This document shows, one piece after another, positions 46,763-55,300 of a DNA stretch of 64,000 nucleotides. The notes below the pieces were generated by a model. The model saw only the letters and a list, made by a program, of their open reading frames with translations. It made no database searches and had not been told where the DNA came from. How positions within the stretch are numbered: position 1 is the first letter of the stretch; every line of letters starts with the position of its first letter. Both the position numbers and the translations under genes were made by a program. Source of the DNA: Onishia taeanensis (GTDB taxonomy: Bacteria > Pseudomonadota > Gammaproteobacteria > Pseudomonadales > Halomonadaceae); NCBI RefSeq assembly GCF_900100755.1, contig NZ_FNCI01000002.1:124001-188000 (forward strand), given 5' to 3'.

Positions 46763-47062
46763 TCAGGGCAGCACTTTCTTGAACGGTTTGACGGTCACCT
46801 TGGCGTAGACGCCGGCGATCACGTAGGGGTCGGCGTCGGCCCAGGCCTGGGCGGTGGGCAGATCCTCAAACTCGGCGACCACCAGGCTGCCGCTGAAACC
46901 GGCATCGCCCGGGGTTTCGGCGTCGACCGCCGGGTGCGGGCCGGCCAGCACCAGACGGCCTTCGTCGCGCAGCTTCTCGAGGCGTGCCAGGTGATCGGGG
47001 CGGGCGGCCATGCGCCATTCGAGGCTGTTCTTCACATCTTCACTGATGATGGCGTAGAGCAT
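46763..47062 (-). CDS. yciI: YciI-family protein
   Basis: A 99-aa ferredoxin-like (dimeric alpha-beta barrel) protein of uncertain function. I start at ATG 47062, where likeness to E. coli YciI begins ([37 protein letters not shown]); the upstream frame is unrelated. The family His-Asp region (RPDHLARL), AGPHPAVD and [25 protein letters not shown] are all conserved. It is divergent from the RNase AM gene, as in genomes where yciI, rnm and yciO sit together. Confidence 0.95.
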   Translation of the reverse strand: MLYAIISEDVKNSLEWRMAARPDHLARLEKLRDEGRLVLAGPHPAVDAETPGDAGFSGSLVVAEFEDLPTAQAWADADPYVIAGVYAKVTVKPFKKVLP

Positions 47063-47176
47063 CGCAGTTTCCTTCGATGGATGAGGCAGGAGGGCGCCGT
47101 CGCACCTGAAATTGACCGCAACCGGCGCGGCGCGCACCATGGTAGTCCTATTCTGACAAAGTCGCCTGCCGGCGTC

Positions 47177-48115
47177 ATGCCGATGAACGAGACTCCCGTG
47201 TCACCTGCCACACTCGCTGAACCCGCTTCCCCGGCGGTTACGTCGCTTGCCGATGCCCAGGGCATCGATTTTCACATGCACTCCACGGCATCCGACGGCG
47301 CGCTGTCGCCCGCTGCCTTGATGTCGCTATGCCACGAGCGGGGCATCAACCGGCTGTCGCTCACCGATCATGACACCCTGGATGGCGTTGCCGAGGCCCA
47401 AGAGGCCGCCGATGCACTGGGCATGACGCTGTTGCCGGGGCTCGAGCTGTCATCGCAATGGCAGGGCATGAATATTCATGTGGTGGGTCTTTTGCCACAA
47501 GGGGCACGGGGCAGCCTTGTCGCCGGCCTCGAGGCTCAGGCCAAGGCGCGAGTGACACGCGGCGAAGAGATCGCCCGGCGTATGGAGAAGCTAGGGCTCA
47601 GTGATGCCCTGGCCAAGGCGCGAGCCCAGGCCGGCAGCGATCGCCCGCTGGGGCGCCCGGACTTTGCGCGGGCGATGGTCGCCGATGGCCTGGTCAAGGA
47701 CATGGGCACGGCCTTCAAGAAGTACCTGGGCAGCGGCAAGCGAGGCGACGTCAAGGCCGGCTGGCCGTACCTGTCCGAGGTGGTCGAGTGGATCAACGAT
47801 GCCGGCGGCGTGGCGGTGCTGGCGCATCCGCTGCGCTATGGCCTGACCCGCCGCAAGCGCGGGCTGCTGCTGGATGCCTTCACCGCCGCCGGCGGCGAGG
47901 CCTGTGAGCTGGTCAGCGGTTTCCAGAACGCCGATGTGACCCGCGATCTGGCGCGCCAGCTCGATGAGCGGGGCCTGTATGGCTCGCTGGGCAGCGACTT
48001 TCACTTTCCCGGTGGGCCGGTGGCGCCGGGCAGCATGAGTCCTGTGCCGCGCACGTCGCTACGTCCTGTCTGGCAGCATCCCCGTCTGGCTGCGCTTTTC
48101 GCGGAAGCGGCCTGA
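47177..48115 (+). CDS. rnm: RNase AM / PHP-domain 5'-3' exonuclease
   Basis: PHP phosphoesterase (E. coli YciV/TrpH, renamed RNase AM) that matures rRNA 5' ends and degrades 3',5'-bisphosphate nucleotides and short RNAs. I start at ATG 47177, giving 312 aa; ATG 47183 is also possible. PHP motifs are [11 protein letters not shown] (about 31-41), [29 protein letters not shown] and GSDFHFPG near the end. A long open frame upstream carries no family likeness. Downstream yciO is in the same orientation, the E. coli order. Confidence 0.93.
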   Translation: MPMNETPVSPATLAEPASPAVTSLADAQGIDFHMHSTASDGALSPAALMSLCHERGINRLSLTDHDTLDGVAEAQEAADALGMTLLPGLELSSQWQGMNIHVVGLLPQGARGSLVAGLEAQAKARVTRGEEIARRMEKLGLSDALAKARAQAGSDRPLGRPDFARAMVADGLVKDMGTAFKKYLGSGKRGDVKAGWPYLSEVVEWINDAGGVAVLAHPLRYGLTRRKRGLLLDAFTAAGGEACELVSGFQNADVTRDLARQLDERGLYGSLGSDFHFPGGPVAPGSMSPVPRTSLRPVWQHPRLAALFAEAA

Positions 48116-48157
48116 CCTGCGGTTTATCATCATGGATCACGCAACTCAGGAGAGAGC

Positions 48158-48781
48158 ATGACGCAATTCTTCCAGCTGCACCCCGAGAATCCCCAGAAGC
48201 GCCTGATCGACCAGGCGACCGAGATCATCCGTAAGGGCGGCGTGGTGGCTTATCCCACCGACTCCGGCTATGCGCTGGGTTGCCACCTGGGCGACAAGAA
48301 GGCCATCGAGAAGATCAAGTGGCTGCGCTCGCTGGATGACAAGCACAACTTCACCCTGGTGTGCTCGGACCTGTCGACGATCGGCACCTACGCCAAGGTC
48401 GACAACGCCGTCTTCCGGTTGCTGAAGACCCATACCCCGGGGGCCTATACCTTCATCCTCAACGCGACCAGCGAGGTGCCACGGTTGCTGCTGCATCCCA
48501 AGCGCCGCTCGATCGGCGTGCGGGTGCCGGATCATCGGATCACCCATGCGCTGCTCGAGGCGCTCGGTGAACCGATGATGAGTGTGACCCTGATCCCGGT
48601 CGGCGAGGAGTTGCCGATGACCGATGCAGAAGAGATCCGCGAGCGCTTCGGCGCCCATCTGGACCTGGTGATCGACGGTGGCGCCTGCCACCTGGAGCCG
48701 ACCAGCGTGATCGACCTGCGCGACCTGCCGCCGGTGATTGTGCGCGAAGGGCGTGGCGATCTGGCTCCCTTCCAGGTCTGA
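48158..48781 (+). CDS. yciO: YciO, Sua5/YciO/YrdC/YwlC family
   Basis: Double-stranded-RNA-binding fold related to the threonylcarbamoyl-AMP synthases TsaC/Sua5, though YciO itself does not replace TsaC efficiently and its cellular role is unsettled. The 207-aa protein has GGVVAYPTDSGYALGC, the KIKWLRSLDDKHNFTLVC segment typical of YciO, TPGAYTFILNATSEVPRLLLHPKRRSIGVRVPDH, and PTSVIDL near the C-terminus. ATG follows AGGAGAGAGC. Confidence 0.94.
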   Translation: MTQFFQLHPENPQKRLIDQATEIIRKGGVVAYPTDSGYALGCHLGDKKAIEKIKWLRSLDDKHNFTLVCSDLSTIGTYAKVDNAVFRLLKTHTPGAYTFILNATSEVPRLLLHPKRRSIGVRVPDHRITHALLEALGEPMMSVTLIPVGEELPMTDAEEIRERFGAHLDLVIDGGACHLEPTSVIDLRDLPPVIVREGRGDLAPFQV

Positions 48782-48789
48782 ACCGCTCG

Positions 48790-48822
48790 CCGGGGCGACG
48801 CCTATTGCTGGCATCGTCCCGG
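48790..48822. terminator. Hairpin between convergent yciO and channel genes
   Basis: CCGGGGCGACGCC pairs with GGCATCGTCCCGG, with one G-T wobble and one mismatch, over a 7-nt loop. It begins 8 nt after the yciO stop. There is no T-tract, so it is only a possible terminator. Confidence 0.45.
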
Positions 48823-48833
48823 CTTCCCGAGCG

Positions 48834-49805
48834 TTATGGTTTCTCTGCGCCTTTCTCAGGGTCATCCTCAGAGTCCTTTTCTGAGCCCTGCTCGTCGGCC
48901 TCTTGTTGTTCTAGCTCTTCTTGCTCTCGCTCGGCTTCTTCGCGACGCGCGATCTCGCGAGGGTCTTCGGTGTTTTCGTCGAGCCAGGTCCCACACTTCA
49001 TGCAGTACTTGGCTTTTTCCTCGTGACGGTCGTAGCCGCAGCCCGGGCAGGCTTCATCGGAGTAGCGGTCGGCACGGATAGAGCGAATCACTTCGGCCGA
49101 GAACACCCCGGTGGGAATGGCGATGATCGAGTAACCCATCAGCATTACCGTCATCGAGATGAACTGGCCCAGCGGCGTGGTGGGGGTAATGTCGCCATAG
49201 CCGACCGTGGTCAGGGTGACGATCCCCCAGTAAATGGACTTGGGAATGCTGGTAAAGCCGGCCTCCGGCGGCTCGATCATATAGACCAGTGAGCCGAAGA
49301 TGGTCACCAGCATGAAGACCGTGAACAGGAACAGCAGGATCTGATGCGAGCTGCGCTTGAGCGCCGCGACCAAAAGCCGGCCCTCGCCGACGAATTGCAT
49401 CAGCCTGAGCACCCTGAAAATCCGCAATACCCGCAGCAGACGGATCACCACCAGTGAATGCGCGCCGGGAAGCAGCAGCACCAGCCAGGTCGGCAGGATC
49501 GAAATGAGGTCGATGATGCCGTAGAAGCTTCGCAGGTAGCGGGCCGGTCGCTCCAGGCAGTAAAGGCGCACCAATAGTTCGATGGTGAAAAGCCCGGTGA
49601 AGCCCCATTCCGCTGCCGCGAACAGCTTGCCATAGGCGGCGTTATAGCTCGGTACGCTGTCGAGCAGCACCACCGTGACGCTAGCCAGGATCAGCACGAT
49701 CAGCGCGATATCGAAGCCCTTGGCCAGCCGGGTATCCGATTCGAAGATGACTTGAAAGATCCGGGTACGTAGGCCTTCGCCGGCGGGTTTGAGAGTGGGG
49801 AACAA
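48834..49805 (-). CDS. Voltage-gated-type potassium channel with a C-terminal zinc ribbon
   Basis: A 323-aa six-helix channel subunit of the Kv type. S4 holds regularly spaced arginines (IRLLRVLRIFRVLRLM, 121-136). The pore helix leads to the K+ filter TVGYGD (200-205) and S6 ends with MGYSIIAIPTGV. Unusually, a zinc-ribbon-like CPGC...CMKC module (Cys253, 256, 268, 271) follows S6, then a highly acidic Glu/Gln-rich tail. The start appears to be TTG 49805 with GGGAGG before it. The ribbon could mediate tetramer contacts or regulation (inference). Confidence 0.9.
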   Translation of the reverse strand: MFPTLKPAGEGLRTRIFQVIFESDTRLAKGFDIALIVLILASVTVVLLDSVPSYNAAYGKLFAAAEWGFTGLFTIELLVRLYCLERPARYLRSFYGIIDLISILPTWLVLLLPGAHSLVVIRLLRVLRIFRVLRLMQFVGEGRLLVAALKRSSHQILLFLFTVFMLVTIFGSLVYMIEPPEAGFTSIPKSIYWGIVTLTTVGYGDITPTTPLGQFISMTVMLMGYSIIAIPTGVFSAEVIRSIRADRYSDEACPGCGYDRHEEKAKYCMKCGTWLDENTEDPREIARREEAEREQEELEQQEADEQGSEKDSEDDPEKGAEKP

Positions 49806-49900
49806 GGGACCTCCCAGTCCTGGAGTTAAGAGCGGGCCTAAGGCGCAGGCACCGAAGCGATGCGCTTCAGGTGCGCGCGTCCGTTAGACCCGTGTACTGG

Positions 49901-50779
49901 TCAGGCTGGCGCATATAGGGCGCGGGCCAGCGCCAGCGCCGCCTGGCCGAAGGCTACATCGAGCCAGGCATCGTCCTTTGCTGCCCGATGGCTCAGGGCC
50001 GCGAGCAGCGTGGCGGCCGGGCTCGTCAGCCGATCATCGCCCAGGGCGACCAGCCGGTCCAGTGACTGGCGGGCCTCGTCCTTGAAACGGCTGTCTTGGC
50101 TGTCGGCCAGGGCGTCCAGCGCCAGGATGGCGCGCTCGAAGAGCGCCGCCGGATCGTCACCGGCCTCTGGCAGTGGCCACTGGCCTTCGCCCAGGGCTGC
50201 GCCGCGGGCCGCCTTGCTGGCCGTAGCGGGGCGCAGCGGCACCGTGGCGGCAAGCTCTTCGGCCAGCGCCCAGAGCGTCTCAGGGTCGCCGCCCTTGAGT
50301 TCGAGTTCCAGTTCGCGAATCGTGGCCCGGCGTCCGCCCGCCTGGACCTCGCCATCATCCAGTGCCACCTCGATGCGCCCCTGCTCGACCTCGACCAGCC
50401 AGGTGCGGCGGGCGAAGTCGGTGGCGAAGCGTGGCGCCAGGGCGGCGAGCGTCTCATCGCCCAGGGCCTGCATGGGCGCCAGCGCCTTGAGGCCATCGAG
50501 GTCCAGCCGGTTCTCGTCGATCGGCCATTCCCATTCGCCGCGCACCGACAGGCCACCCTGGCCGCTGCCGGTGGTCTTCAGGGTCTGCACTCGCCCCGTG
50601 CCGGTATCGCGTATGCGCAGCGCCACCCGCGCCGCTTCCAGGGCGCCATCCGGGGTGTCGTAGTAGGTGTTGGCAAGCGTACGGTCTGCGGCGGGGAGCG
50701 CCGCCAGACGCGGGTGACGGCGCAGTTGCTCGGGGCCTTCTGGCGCTAGCGCGAGCTTGAGTTCGATTTCCTGGCTCAT
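49901..50779 (-). CDS. CYTH-domain triphosphatase (YgiF-like, without full CHAD domain)
   Basis: A 292-aa protein with the CYTH tunnel-fold start EIELKLAL, then TYYDTPDGALEAARVALRIRDTG, QTLKTTG and a later ELELELKGGDPETLW and ASKAARG, as in inorganic triphosphatases such as E. coli YgiF. YgiF (433 aa) carries a C-terminal CHAD domain; here only about 90 residues follow the CYTH domain, so CHAD is missing or reduced. Its substrate is probably inorganic triphosphate. It is divergent from the PhoU-like/pit genes, a fitting polyphosphate or phosphate context. Confidence 0.85.
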   Translation of the reverse strand: MSQEIELKLALAPEGPEQLRRHPRLAALPAADRTLANTYYDTPDGALEAARVALRIRDTGTGRVQTLKTTGSGQGGLSVRGEWEWPIDENRLDLDGLKALAPMQALGDETLAALAPRFATDFARRTWLVEVEQGRIEVALDDGEVQAGGRRATIRELELELKGGDPETLWALAEELAATVPLRPATASKAARGAALGEGQWPLPEAGDDPAALFERAILALDALADSQDSRFKDEARQSLDRLVALGDDRLTSPAATLLAALSHRAAKDDAWLDVAFGQAALALARALYAPA

Positions 50780-50796
50780 GGCCGATGCTTCCTAGA

Positions 50797-50825
50797 ATGA
50801 CAAATTGGTGAATTCTTTATGACGT
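50797..50825 (-). promoter_or_regulatory. Possible Pho box over the phoU-like/pit promoter
   Basis: On the minus strand three 7-mers in 11-bp register read TTGTCAT, AATTCAC and ACGTCAT, against CTGTCAT. The last covers the -35 element of the phoU-like/pit promoter. The middle half-site is weak. Confidence 0.4.
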
Positions 50826-50847
50826 GAGTCGGTGCCACCACTATAAT
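50819..50847 (+). promoter_or_regulatory. Sigma-70 promoter of the phoU-like/pit operon
   Basis: ATGACG (50819-50824), a 17-bp spacer, then a perfect TATAAT (50842-50847). Transcription would begin near 50854, leaving a leader of about 30 nt before ATG 50884. Confidence 0.75.
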
Positions 50848-50883
50848 GTCGGCGCCATTTCCAACGCGAATCGCTTACCTATC

Positions 50884-51564
50884 ATGGTGACATCTAATCC
50901 GTTTTCGGCGATCTTCGGTCGCTCGCCCTTTCAGCCGCTGCTTTTGCATATCGTCAAAGTCAGCGAGTGCGCCGACGAGCTGCTGCCCTTCTTCGAGTCC
51001 ACCCTTAGCGGTGACTGGGCGGCGGCAGAACGCCACCGTGGCGCTATCACGCGCATCGAGCACGAGGCCGATGAACTCAAGACCGAGCTGCGTCTGAACC
51101 TGCCTAATACCATGTTCCTGCCGGTCTCTCGCTCAGACCTGCTGGATCTGGTCAGCGTGCAGGACAAGATCGCCAACAAGGCCCGCGATATCACCGGCAT
51201 CATGCTTGGCCGGCAGATGCAGGTGCCCGAGTCGCTGGCGCCGACCATGCGCGACTACCTGAGGACCTCGGTCGCCGCCGTGTCCCAGGCCCGCAAGGCC
51301 CTCGGCGAGCTCAAGGATCTGCTTGAATCAGGATTCGGCAGCAACGTCGCCGATGTCATGCAGAACCTGATTCGTGAGCTCCACGTCCTCGAGCATCAGG
51401 CCGACGACCAGCAGGTGGCCATTCGTCGCCAGCTGTTTCAACTCGAGAATTCGCTGCCGCCGGTCGACGTGATCTTCCTCTACAAGATCATCGATTGGGT
51501 CGGTGAACTCTCCGACGGTGCCGAGCGCGTAGGCAGCCGCCTGCAGGTGCTGACCGCTCGCTGA
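50884..51564 (+). CDS. PhoU-like DUF47 protein (TIGR00153 family)
   Basis: Helical-bundle protein that is the usual companion of Pit transporters and probably regulates phosphate uptake or binds metal at the membrane. I start at ATG 50884, just downstream of the promoter, giving 226 aa; a GTG start at 50824 would lie inside the promoter. Family features are NPFSAIFGRSPFQPL, AITRIEHEADELKTELR, FLPVSRSDLLDLVSVQDKIANKARD and ELHVLEHQADDQQ, the two E-X3-D-like metal-site segments of PhoU domains. pitA follows 119 nt later. Confidence 0.92.
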   Translation: MVTSNPFSAIFGRSPFQPLLLHIVKVSECADELLPFFESTLSGDWAAAERHRGAITRIEHEADELKTELRLNLPNTMFLPVSRSDLLDLVSVQDKIANKARDITGIMLGRQMQVPESLAPTMRDYLRTSVAAVSQARKALGELKDLLESGFGSNVADVMQNLIRELHVLEHQADDQQVAIRRQLFQLENSLPPVDVIFLYKIIDWVGELSDGAERVGSRLQVLTAR

Positions 51565-51683
51565 TTCTCCCTCGAACCCCCGCTTCCACGTCCAGGTGAG
51601 TGCCATCTTACGCACTCGCCAAGGATTGGCGCATCGAGGCGTGTCATGGCGGGTCTTCAGTCATCCCTAAGGATGTAGCTTTT

Positions 51684-52949
51684 ATGTCGATCATTGCGCA
51701 ACACGGCGACATCTTCATTATTCTGGCCTGTGTATTCGGCTTCTTCATGGCCTGGGGCGTTGGGGCCAATGACGTGGCCAACGCCATGGGCACGTCGGTG
51801 GGCTCAAGGGCCATCACCATCAAACAGGCGATCTTCATCGCCGTGATCTTCGAATTCCTGGGCGCTTGGCTCGCCGGTGGCCAGGTCACCGAAACCATCC
51901 GCAAGGGCATCATCGACCCGGCACTGCTCGAGAGCGATCCGCAACTGCTGGTCTACGGCATGCTGGCCTCCTTGCTGGCCGCCGGTACCTGGCTGCTGGT
52001 GGCCTCGATGCGCGGCTGGCCGGTGTCGACCACGCATTCCATCGTCGGCGCCATCGTCGGCTTCGCGATGGCAGGCCTCGGTCTGGAGGCGGTCGGCTGG
52101 GCCAAGGTCGGCCAGATCGCCGCTAGCTGGGTGGTCTCGCCGCTGATGTCGGGCTCGATCGCCTTCATGCTGTTCAAGTCCGTGCAGCACCTGATCTTCG
52201 AAAACCGCGATCCTTTCGCCGCCGCCAAGCGTTACGTGCCGATGTATGTGTTCCTGGTCGGCTTTATCGTCGCCATGGTGACGCTGACCAAGGGGCTCAA
52301 GCACGTCGGCCTCGATCTCAGTTTTGGCGTCAGCCTTGCCTACGCGGTGTTGATCGGCCTTGCGGTGATGGCGCTCGGCGGCGTGCTCGAGCGTCGCATC
52401 AGCCGTAACCGCACGGAGGATGATGCCTTCGGCTTCGGCGGCGTGGAGCGAGTGTTCGCCGTGCTGATGCTGTTCACCGCCTGTGCCATGGCCTTCGCTC
52501 ACGGTTCCAACGACGTCGCTAACGCCGTTGGCCCGCTGGCCGCCGTCATCAGCGTGGTCTATAGCCACGGTGATGTTGGCGGGGCTTCGCTGGTGCCCTG
52601 GTGGGTGCTGGTGCTGGGCGGCGGCGGCATCGTGGTCGGCCTGGTCACCTACGGCCACAAGGTCATCGCCACCGTCGGCACCGGCATCACCGAGCTGACG
52701 CCGAGCCGCGGCTTTGCCGCCACCCTGGCCGCCGCTACCACCGTGGTGCTGGCCTCGGGGACCGGCTTGCCGATCTCGACCACTCATACCCTGGTCGGGG
52801 CGGTGCTCGGCGTAGGTCTGGCGCGCGGCATGGCAGCGCTCAACCTGCGCGTGATCGGCACCATCGTCATGTCCTGGCTGATCACTCTGCCGGCCGGTGC
52901 CTTCCTGGCGATCATGTTCTTCTTCATGTTCAAGGGCATGTTCGGCTAA
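51684..52949 (+). CDS. pitA: Low-affinity inorganic phosphate transporter (Pit family)
   Basis: Proton- or sodium-coupled uptake of phosphate, probably as a metal-phosphate complex. I start at ATG 51684 after AAGGA, giving 421 aa. Both inverted-repeat signature motifs are present: FMAWGVGANDVANAMGTSVGS near residue 16 and AFAHGSNDVANAVGPLAAV near 273. VSTTHSIVGAIVG and ISTTHTLVGAVLG are the second pair. It has ten or so helices. The operon ends at a strong terminator. Confidence 0.94.
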   Translation: MSIIAQHGDIFIILACVFGFFMAWGVGANDVANAMGTSVGSRAITIKQAIFIAVIFEFLGAWLAGGQVTETIRKGIIDPALLESDPQLLVYGMLASLLAAGTWLLVASMRGWPVSTTHSIVGAIVGFAMAGLGLEAVGWAKVGQIAASWVVSPLMSGSIAFMLFKSVQHLIFENRDPFAAAKRYVPMYVFLVGFIVAMVTLTKGLKHVGLDLSFGVSLAYAVLIGLAVMALGGVLERRISRNRTEDDAFGFGGVERVFAVLMLFTACAMAFAHGSNDVANAVGPLAAVISVVYSHGDVGGASLVPWWVLVLGGGGIVVGLVTYGHKVIATVGTGITELTPSRGFAATLAAATTVVLASGTGLPISTTHTLVGAVLGVGLARGMAALNLRVIGTIVMSWLITLPAGAFLAIMFFFMFKGMFG

Positions 52950-53014
52950 GCGCAGTAATTTGCTGCTTCGCGCGACGCAAATGCCTCGCGCTTAGCGCGC
53001 TTGCCAGTCGTCAT

Positions 53015-53047
53015 AAGGCGGCACCGTGAGGCGGTGCCGCCTTTTTT
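53015..53047 (+). terminator. Rho-independent terminator after pitA
   Basis: AAGGCGGCACCG pairs with CGGTGCCGCCTT (12 bp) over TGAGG, running into TTTTTT. It lies 66 nt after the pitA stop. Confidence 0.95.
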
Positions 53048-53117
53048 CACCTTTGATATAGTCGTGGTTGGTGGGCTCGCTGCCCGATTTCACCCTCTAG
53101 CTGCCGGAGTGCGGCCC

Positions 53118-54431
53118 TTGAATACGCGCTTTCCCTTCGTCGATTGGTTTCGTCAGTCATCGCCCTACATCAATGCTCACCGAGGACGAACCTTCGTGGT
53201 GCTGATCGAGGGCGAGGCGATGGCGGCGGGTCATAGCGAGTCGCTGATTCAGGACCTGGCGCTACTGCATACCTTGGGTGTGCGGCTGGTGCTGGTGTTT
53301 GGCATTCGCCCCCAGGTCAATGCGGCGCTGGTCGAGGAAGGCATCACGCCGCGACTCGAGGAGGGCCGTTGGGTGGCGGATGACGCCATCATGGCGAGGG
53401 TCGAGCGCATCGCCGCCGAGCAGCGGCTGTGGTTCGAGGCCCGGCTGTCGCTGGGGCTGCCCAACACGCCCTTGCACGGCATCGAGCTGACGGCGGTTTC
53501 CGGCAACCTAGTGATGGCCAAGCCGCTGGGTGTGCGCAACGGGCTGGACTTCGCCCGCAGTGGCGAGGTGAGGCGGGTGCGCGCCGATGCAGTCGATGCG
53601 CTGCTCAAGCAGGGCTCGCTGGTGGTGTTACCGCCGCTTGGGTTCTCGAGTACCGGCGAGGTGTTCGACCTGGACGCCGCCGAAGTCGCCCAGCAGGCCG
53701 CGGTGGCGCTGGGCGCCGATAAACTGGTGCTGCTTGGCGATGCCGAAGGCCTGCATGACGCAAGCGGCGCCCTGCAGCGCCAGTTGACGCCGGCCGAGGC
53801 CGAGCCGCTGATGCAAGAGGCGGCGCCCGGCAGCGAGCTTGCTCGCCATCTGGCAGCGGCCTGTGCCGCGGCACGTCATGGTGTGGCCCGCACGCACCTG
53901 CTTTCCTGGCATGACAGCGACGCGCTGCTAGGCGAGCTGTTCACCCGCGACGGCGTGGGCACCATGATCACGCAGCATCGCTACGAGCAGCTGCGCGATG
54001 CCGAGCTAGGCGACGTCGGCGGCTTGCTCGAGCTGCTCGAACCCTTGGAGCGGCGCGGCATGCTGGTGCCGCGTTCCCGGGAGCGCCTGGAGCACGAGAT
54101 CGAGGACTATCTGGTCATCGAGCGCGACGGCATGATCATCGGCTGTGCTGCCCTGCATGAATATGCGGATGCCCAGATGGGCGAGCTGGCCTGCGTGGCC
54201 GTGCATGGCGATTATCGTGGCGGCAATCGCGGCGAGCGGCTCTTGGCCGACGTCGAACGTCGCGCCCGGCGCCGTGGGCTTTCGGCGATGTTCGCGCTGA
54301 CCACCCATACCGCCCACTGGTTTATCGAAAAGGGCTTCGGGCTCGCCGATATCCACGACCTGCCGCCGCTCAAGCGCGATGCCTATAACCATGCCCGCAA
54401 GTCGAAGATCCTGCTCAAACCCTTGAGTTGA
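53118..54431 (+). CDS. argA: N-acetylglutamate synthase
   Basis: First step of arginine synthesis: acetyl-CoA plus glutamate to N-acetylglutamate. The likely start is TTG 53118, with GGAG eight bases before; likeness to E. coli ArgA (443 aa) begins at FVDWFRQSSPYINAHRGRTFVV. The 437-aa protein has an N-terminal amino-acid-kinase domain (HTLGVRLVLVFGIRPQVNAAL, GNLVMAKPLGVRNGLDF) that normally binds arginine for feedback inhibition. A C-terminal GNAT domain (about 290-430) carries IIGCAALH, MGELACVAVHGDYRGGNRGERLL and HWFIEKGF. Confidence 0.94.
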   Translation: MNTRFPFVDWFRQSSPYINAHRGRTFVVLIEGEAMAAGHSESLIQDLALLHTLGVRLVLVFGIRPQVNAALVEEGITPRLEEGRWVADDAIMARVERIAAEQRLWFEARLSLGLPNTPLHGIELTAVSGNLVMAKPLGVRNGLDFARSGEVRRVRADAVDALLKQGSLVVLPPLGFSSTGEVFDLDAAEVAQQAAVALGADKLVLLGDAEGLHDASGALQRQLTPAEAEPLMQEAAPGSELARHLAAACAAARHGVARTHLLSWHDSDALLGELFTRDGVGTMITQHRYEQLRDAELGDVGGLLELLEPLERRGMLVPRSRERLEHEIEDYLVIERDGMIIGCAALHEYADAQMGELACVAVHGDYRGGNRGERLLADVERRARRRGLSAMFALTTHTAHWFIEKGFGLADIHDLPPLKRDAYNHARKSKILLKPLS

Positions 54432-54436
54432 TGACC

Positions 54437-54463
54437 GGCGGCGTGCCCTGCGGGGTCGCCGCC
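54437..54463 (+). terminator. Hairpin just after argA, possible terminator
   Basis: GGCGGCG pairs with CGCCGCC, with an inner CCC/GGG pairing, 6 nt after the argA stop. There is no T-run, so termination is uncertain. Confidence 0.45.
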
Positions 54464-54602
54464 CGCTTGCCTGGTGGATTAGCCTTTCGCCACGCCTGCC
54501 TCCTGCATGAGTGATGCGCTGGGAGTCTGCCGCTAGAGCCCTTTGGGAGCGTCCGTCGCGAAGCCCGTTGCGAGAGTCCGTGGTACGGGCTTGCAGCGCG
54601 AG

Positions 54603-54716
54603 TGTCGCCGCCAGCGACACCGGATTCGGCGGATGTCGCCAAAATAATACATTTTAAGTATTTGATTTATCGGTTATTTTTATTTTTCTGTGATATGGCG
54701 TCGCCAATTGGAGACG
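54603..54716. promoter_or_regulatory. Three candidate GlrR-binding dyads
   Basis: TGTC-N9-GACA (54603-54619), TGTC-N10-TACA (54634-54651) and CGTC-N10-GACG (54699-54716). The known GlrR site upstream of enterobacterial glmY is TGTC-N10-GACA. Spacing upstream of the sigma-54 promoter suits an enhancer-binding activator, and the glrR gene is 3 kb away. Confidence 0.5.
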
Positions 54717-54770
54717 GATGTGGCCGGCCATGAGTGCATTTTCGCCCCTTATGAGCGTCCCTGGCCAAGT

Positions 54771-54786
54771 TGGCACAGGTGTGGCG
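54771..54786 (+). promoter_or_regulatory. Second sigma-54-like promoter match
   Basis: TGGCACA-N4-TGGCG keeps GG and GC at the required 10-bp separation but departs from the TTGCW -12 element more than the downstream match does. It may be a decoy or an upstream start. Confidence 0.35.
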
Positions 54787-54824
54787 TTTTTAAGTCATTG
54801 AAAATAAAAGAGTATCAAGTTTTT

Positions 54825-54840
54825 TGGCACGCTCCTCGCA
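54825..54840 (+). promoter_or_regulatory. Sigma-54 promoter of the putative sRNA
   Basis: TGGCACG-CTCC-TCGCA against the consensus TGGCACG-N4-TTGCW: one mismatch, with the invariant GG (54826-54827) and GC (54838-54839) exactly 10 bp apart. Transcription would start near 54851-54852. Confidence 0.65.
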
Positions 54841-54851
54841 ATATGTAAATC

Positions 54852-55300
54852 GAGCAAGCAAGGGATTCGGTTCATCACGGCTCGAACCGTTTCCTGGCCG
54901 GCCTGTCAGGGCGCATTTACTACCCTGTGCATGTCACCCGATCGGGTCGGCCCGCGTCTGCTCCACGCGATGTGTGATTGATGTAGCGATGAGACGGGTA
55001 CCGCCGACAGGCATGGAATGGTACCGCTACGGGCAAGGATGCTCTTGGCAAGGATGCCTCGCCCCCTCGGGGGCTGAATCCGGCGGCGACGCAGTAAGCG
55101 GCGCTGCCACCTGAACGAAGAGGGGATGCGTCCTCACACAAGATGGTCAGCTTCTGGCGAGTGACGATACCGTCTTGTGACTTCGGGGCTTAGGCCCAGA
55201 AAGAATGTCGACCAGTCCGCCCAGACGCGTCTGCTCCCCCGACATTGTTTCACCTGAAGTTCCCTGCGTATTGGGCCGGCTATGCCGGCCCTCTTTTTTT
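54852..55300 (+). ncRNA. Putative GlrR/sigma-54-dependent small RNA, GlmY-like position
   Basis: A promoter-to-terminator unit of about 450 nt with no credible reading frame. Internal pairings include CGGTTC/GAACCG (54868-54889), CAGGG/CCCTG (54907-54927), GGTACC with GGTACC (54997-55025) and GCCCCC/GGGGGC (55061-55074) before the terminator. In enterobacteria glmY occupies exactly this place, upstream of glrK-qseG-glrR, and is driven by sigma-54 and GlrR. I see no clear sequence likeness to E. coli GlmY (about 184 nt), so homology is not claimed. The transcript ends are inferred. Confidence 0.45.
55273..55300 (+). terminator. Strong terminator with no protein gene upstream
   Basis: GGGCCGGC pairs with GCCGGCCC over TAT, followed by TCTTTTTTT. 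The nearest upstream coding gene, argA, ends 840 bases before, so this terminator most likely ends a non-coding transcript. Confidence 0.92.

Noticed and set aside
54824-55114. A 96-codon frame inside the glrK-upstream gap, starting at a TTG within the sigma-54 promoter
   Set aside because: The start codon lies in the -24 element, no ribosome binding site is seen and the translated composition is not protein-like; non-coding transcription fits better.
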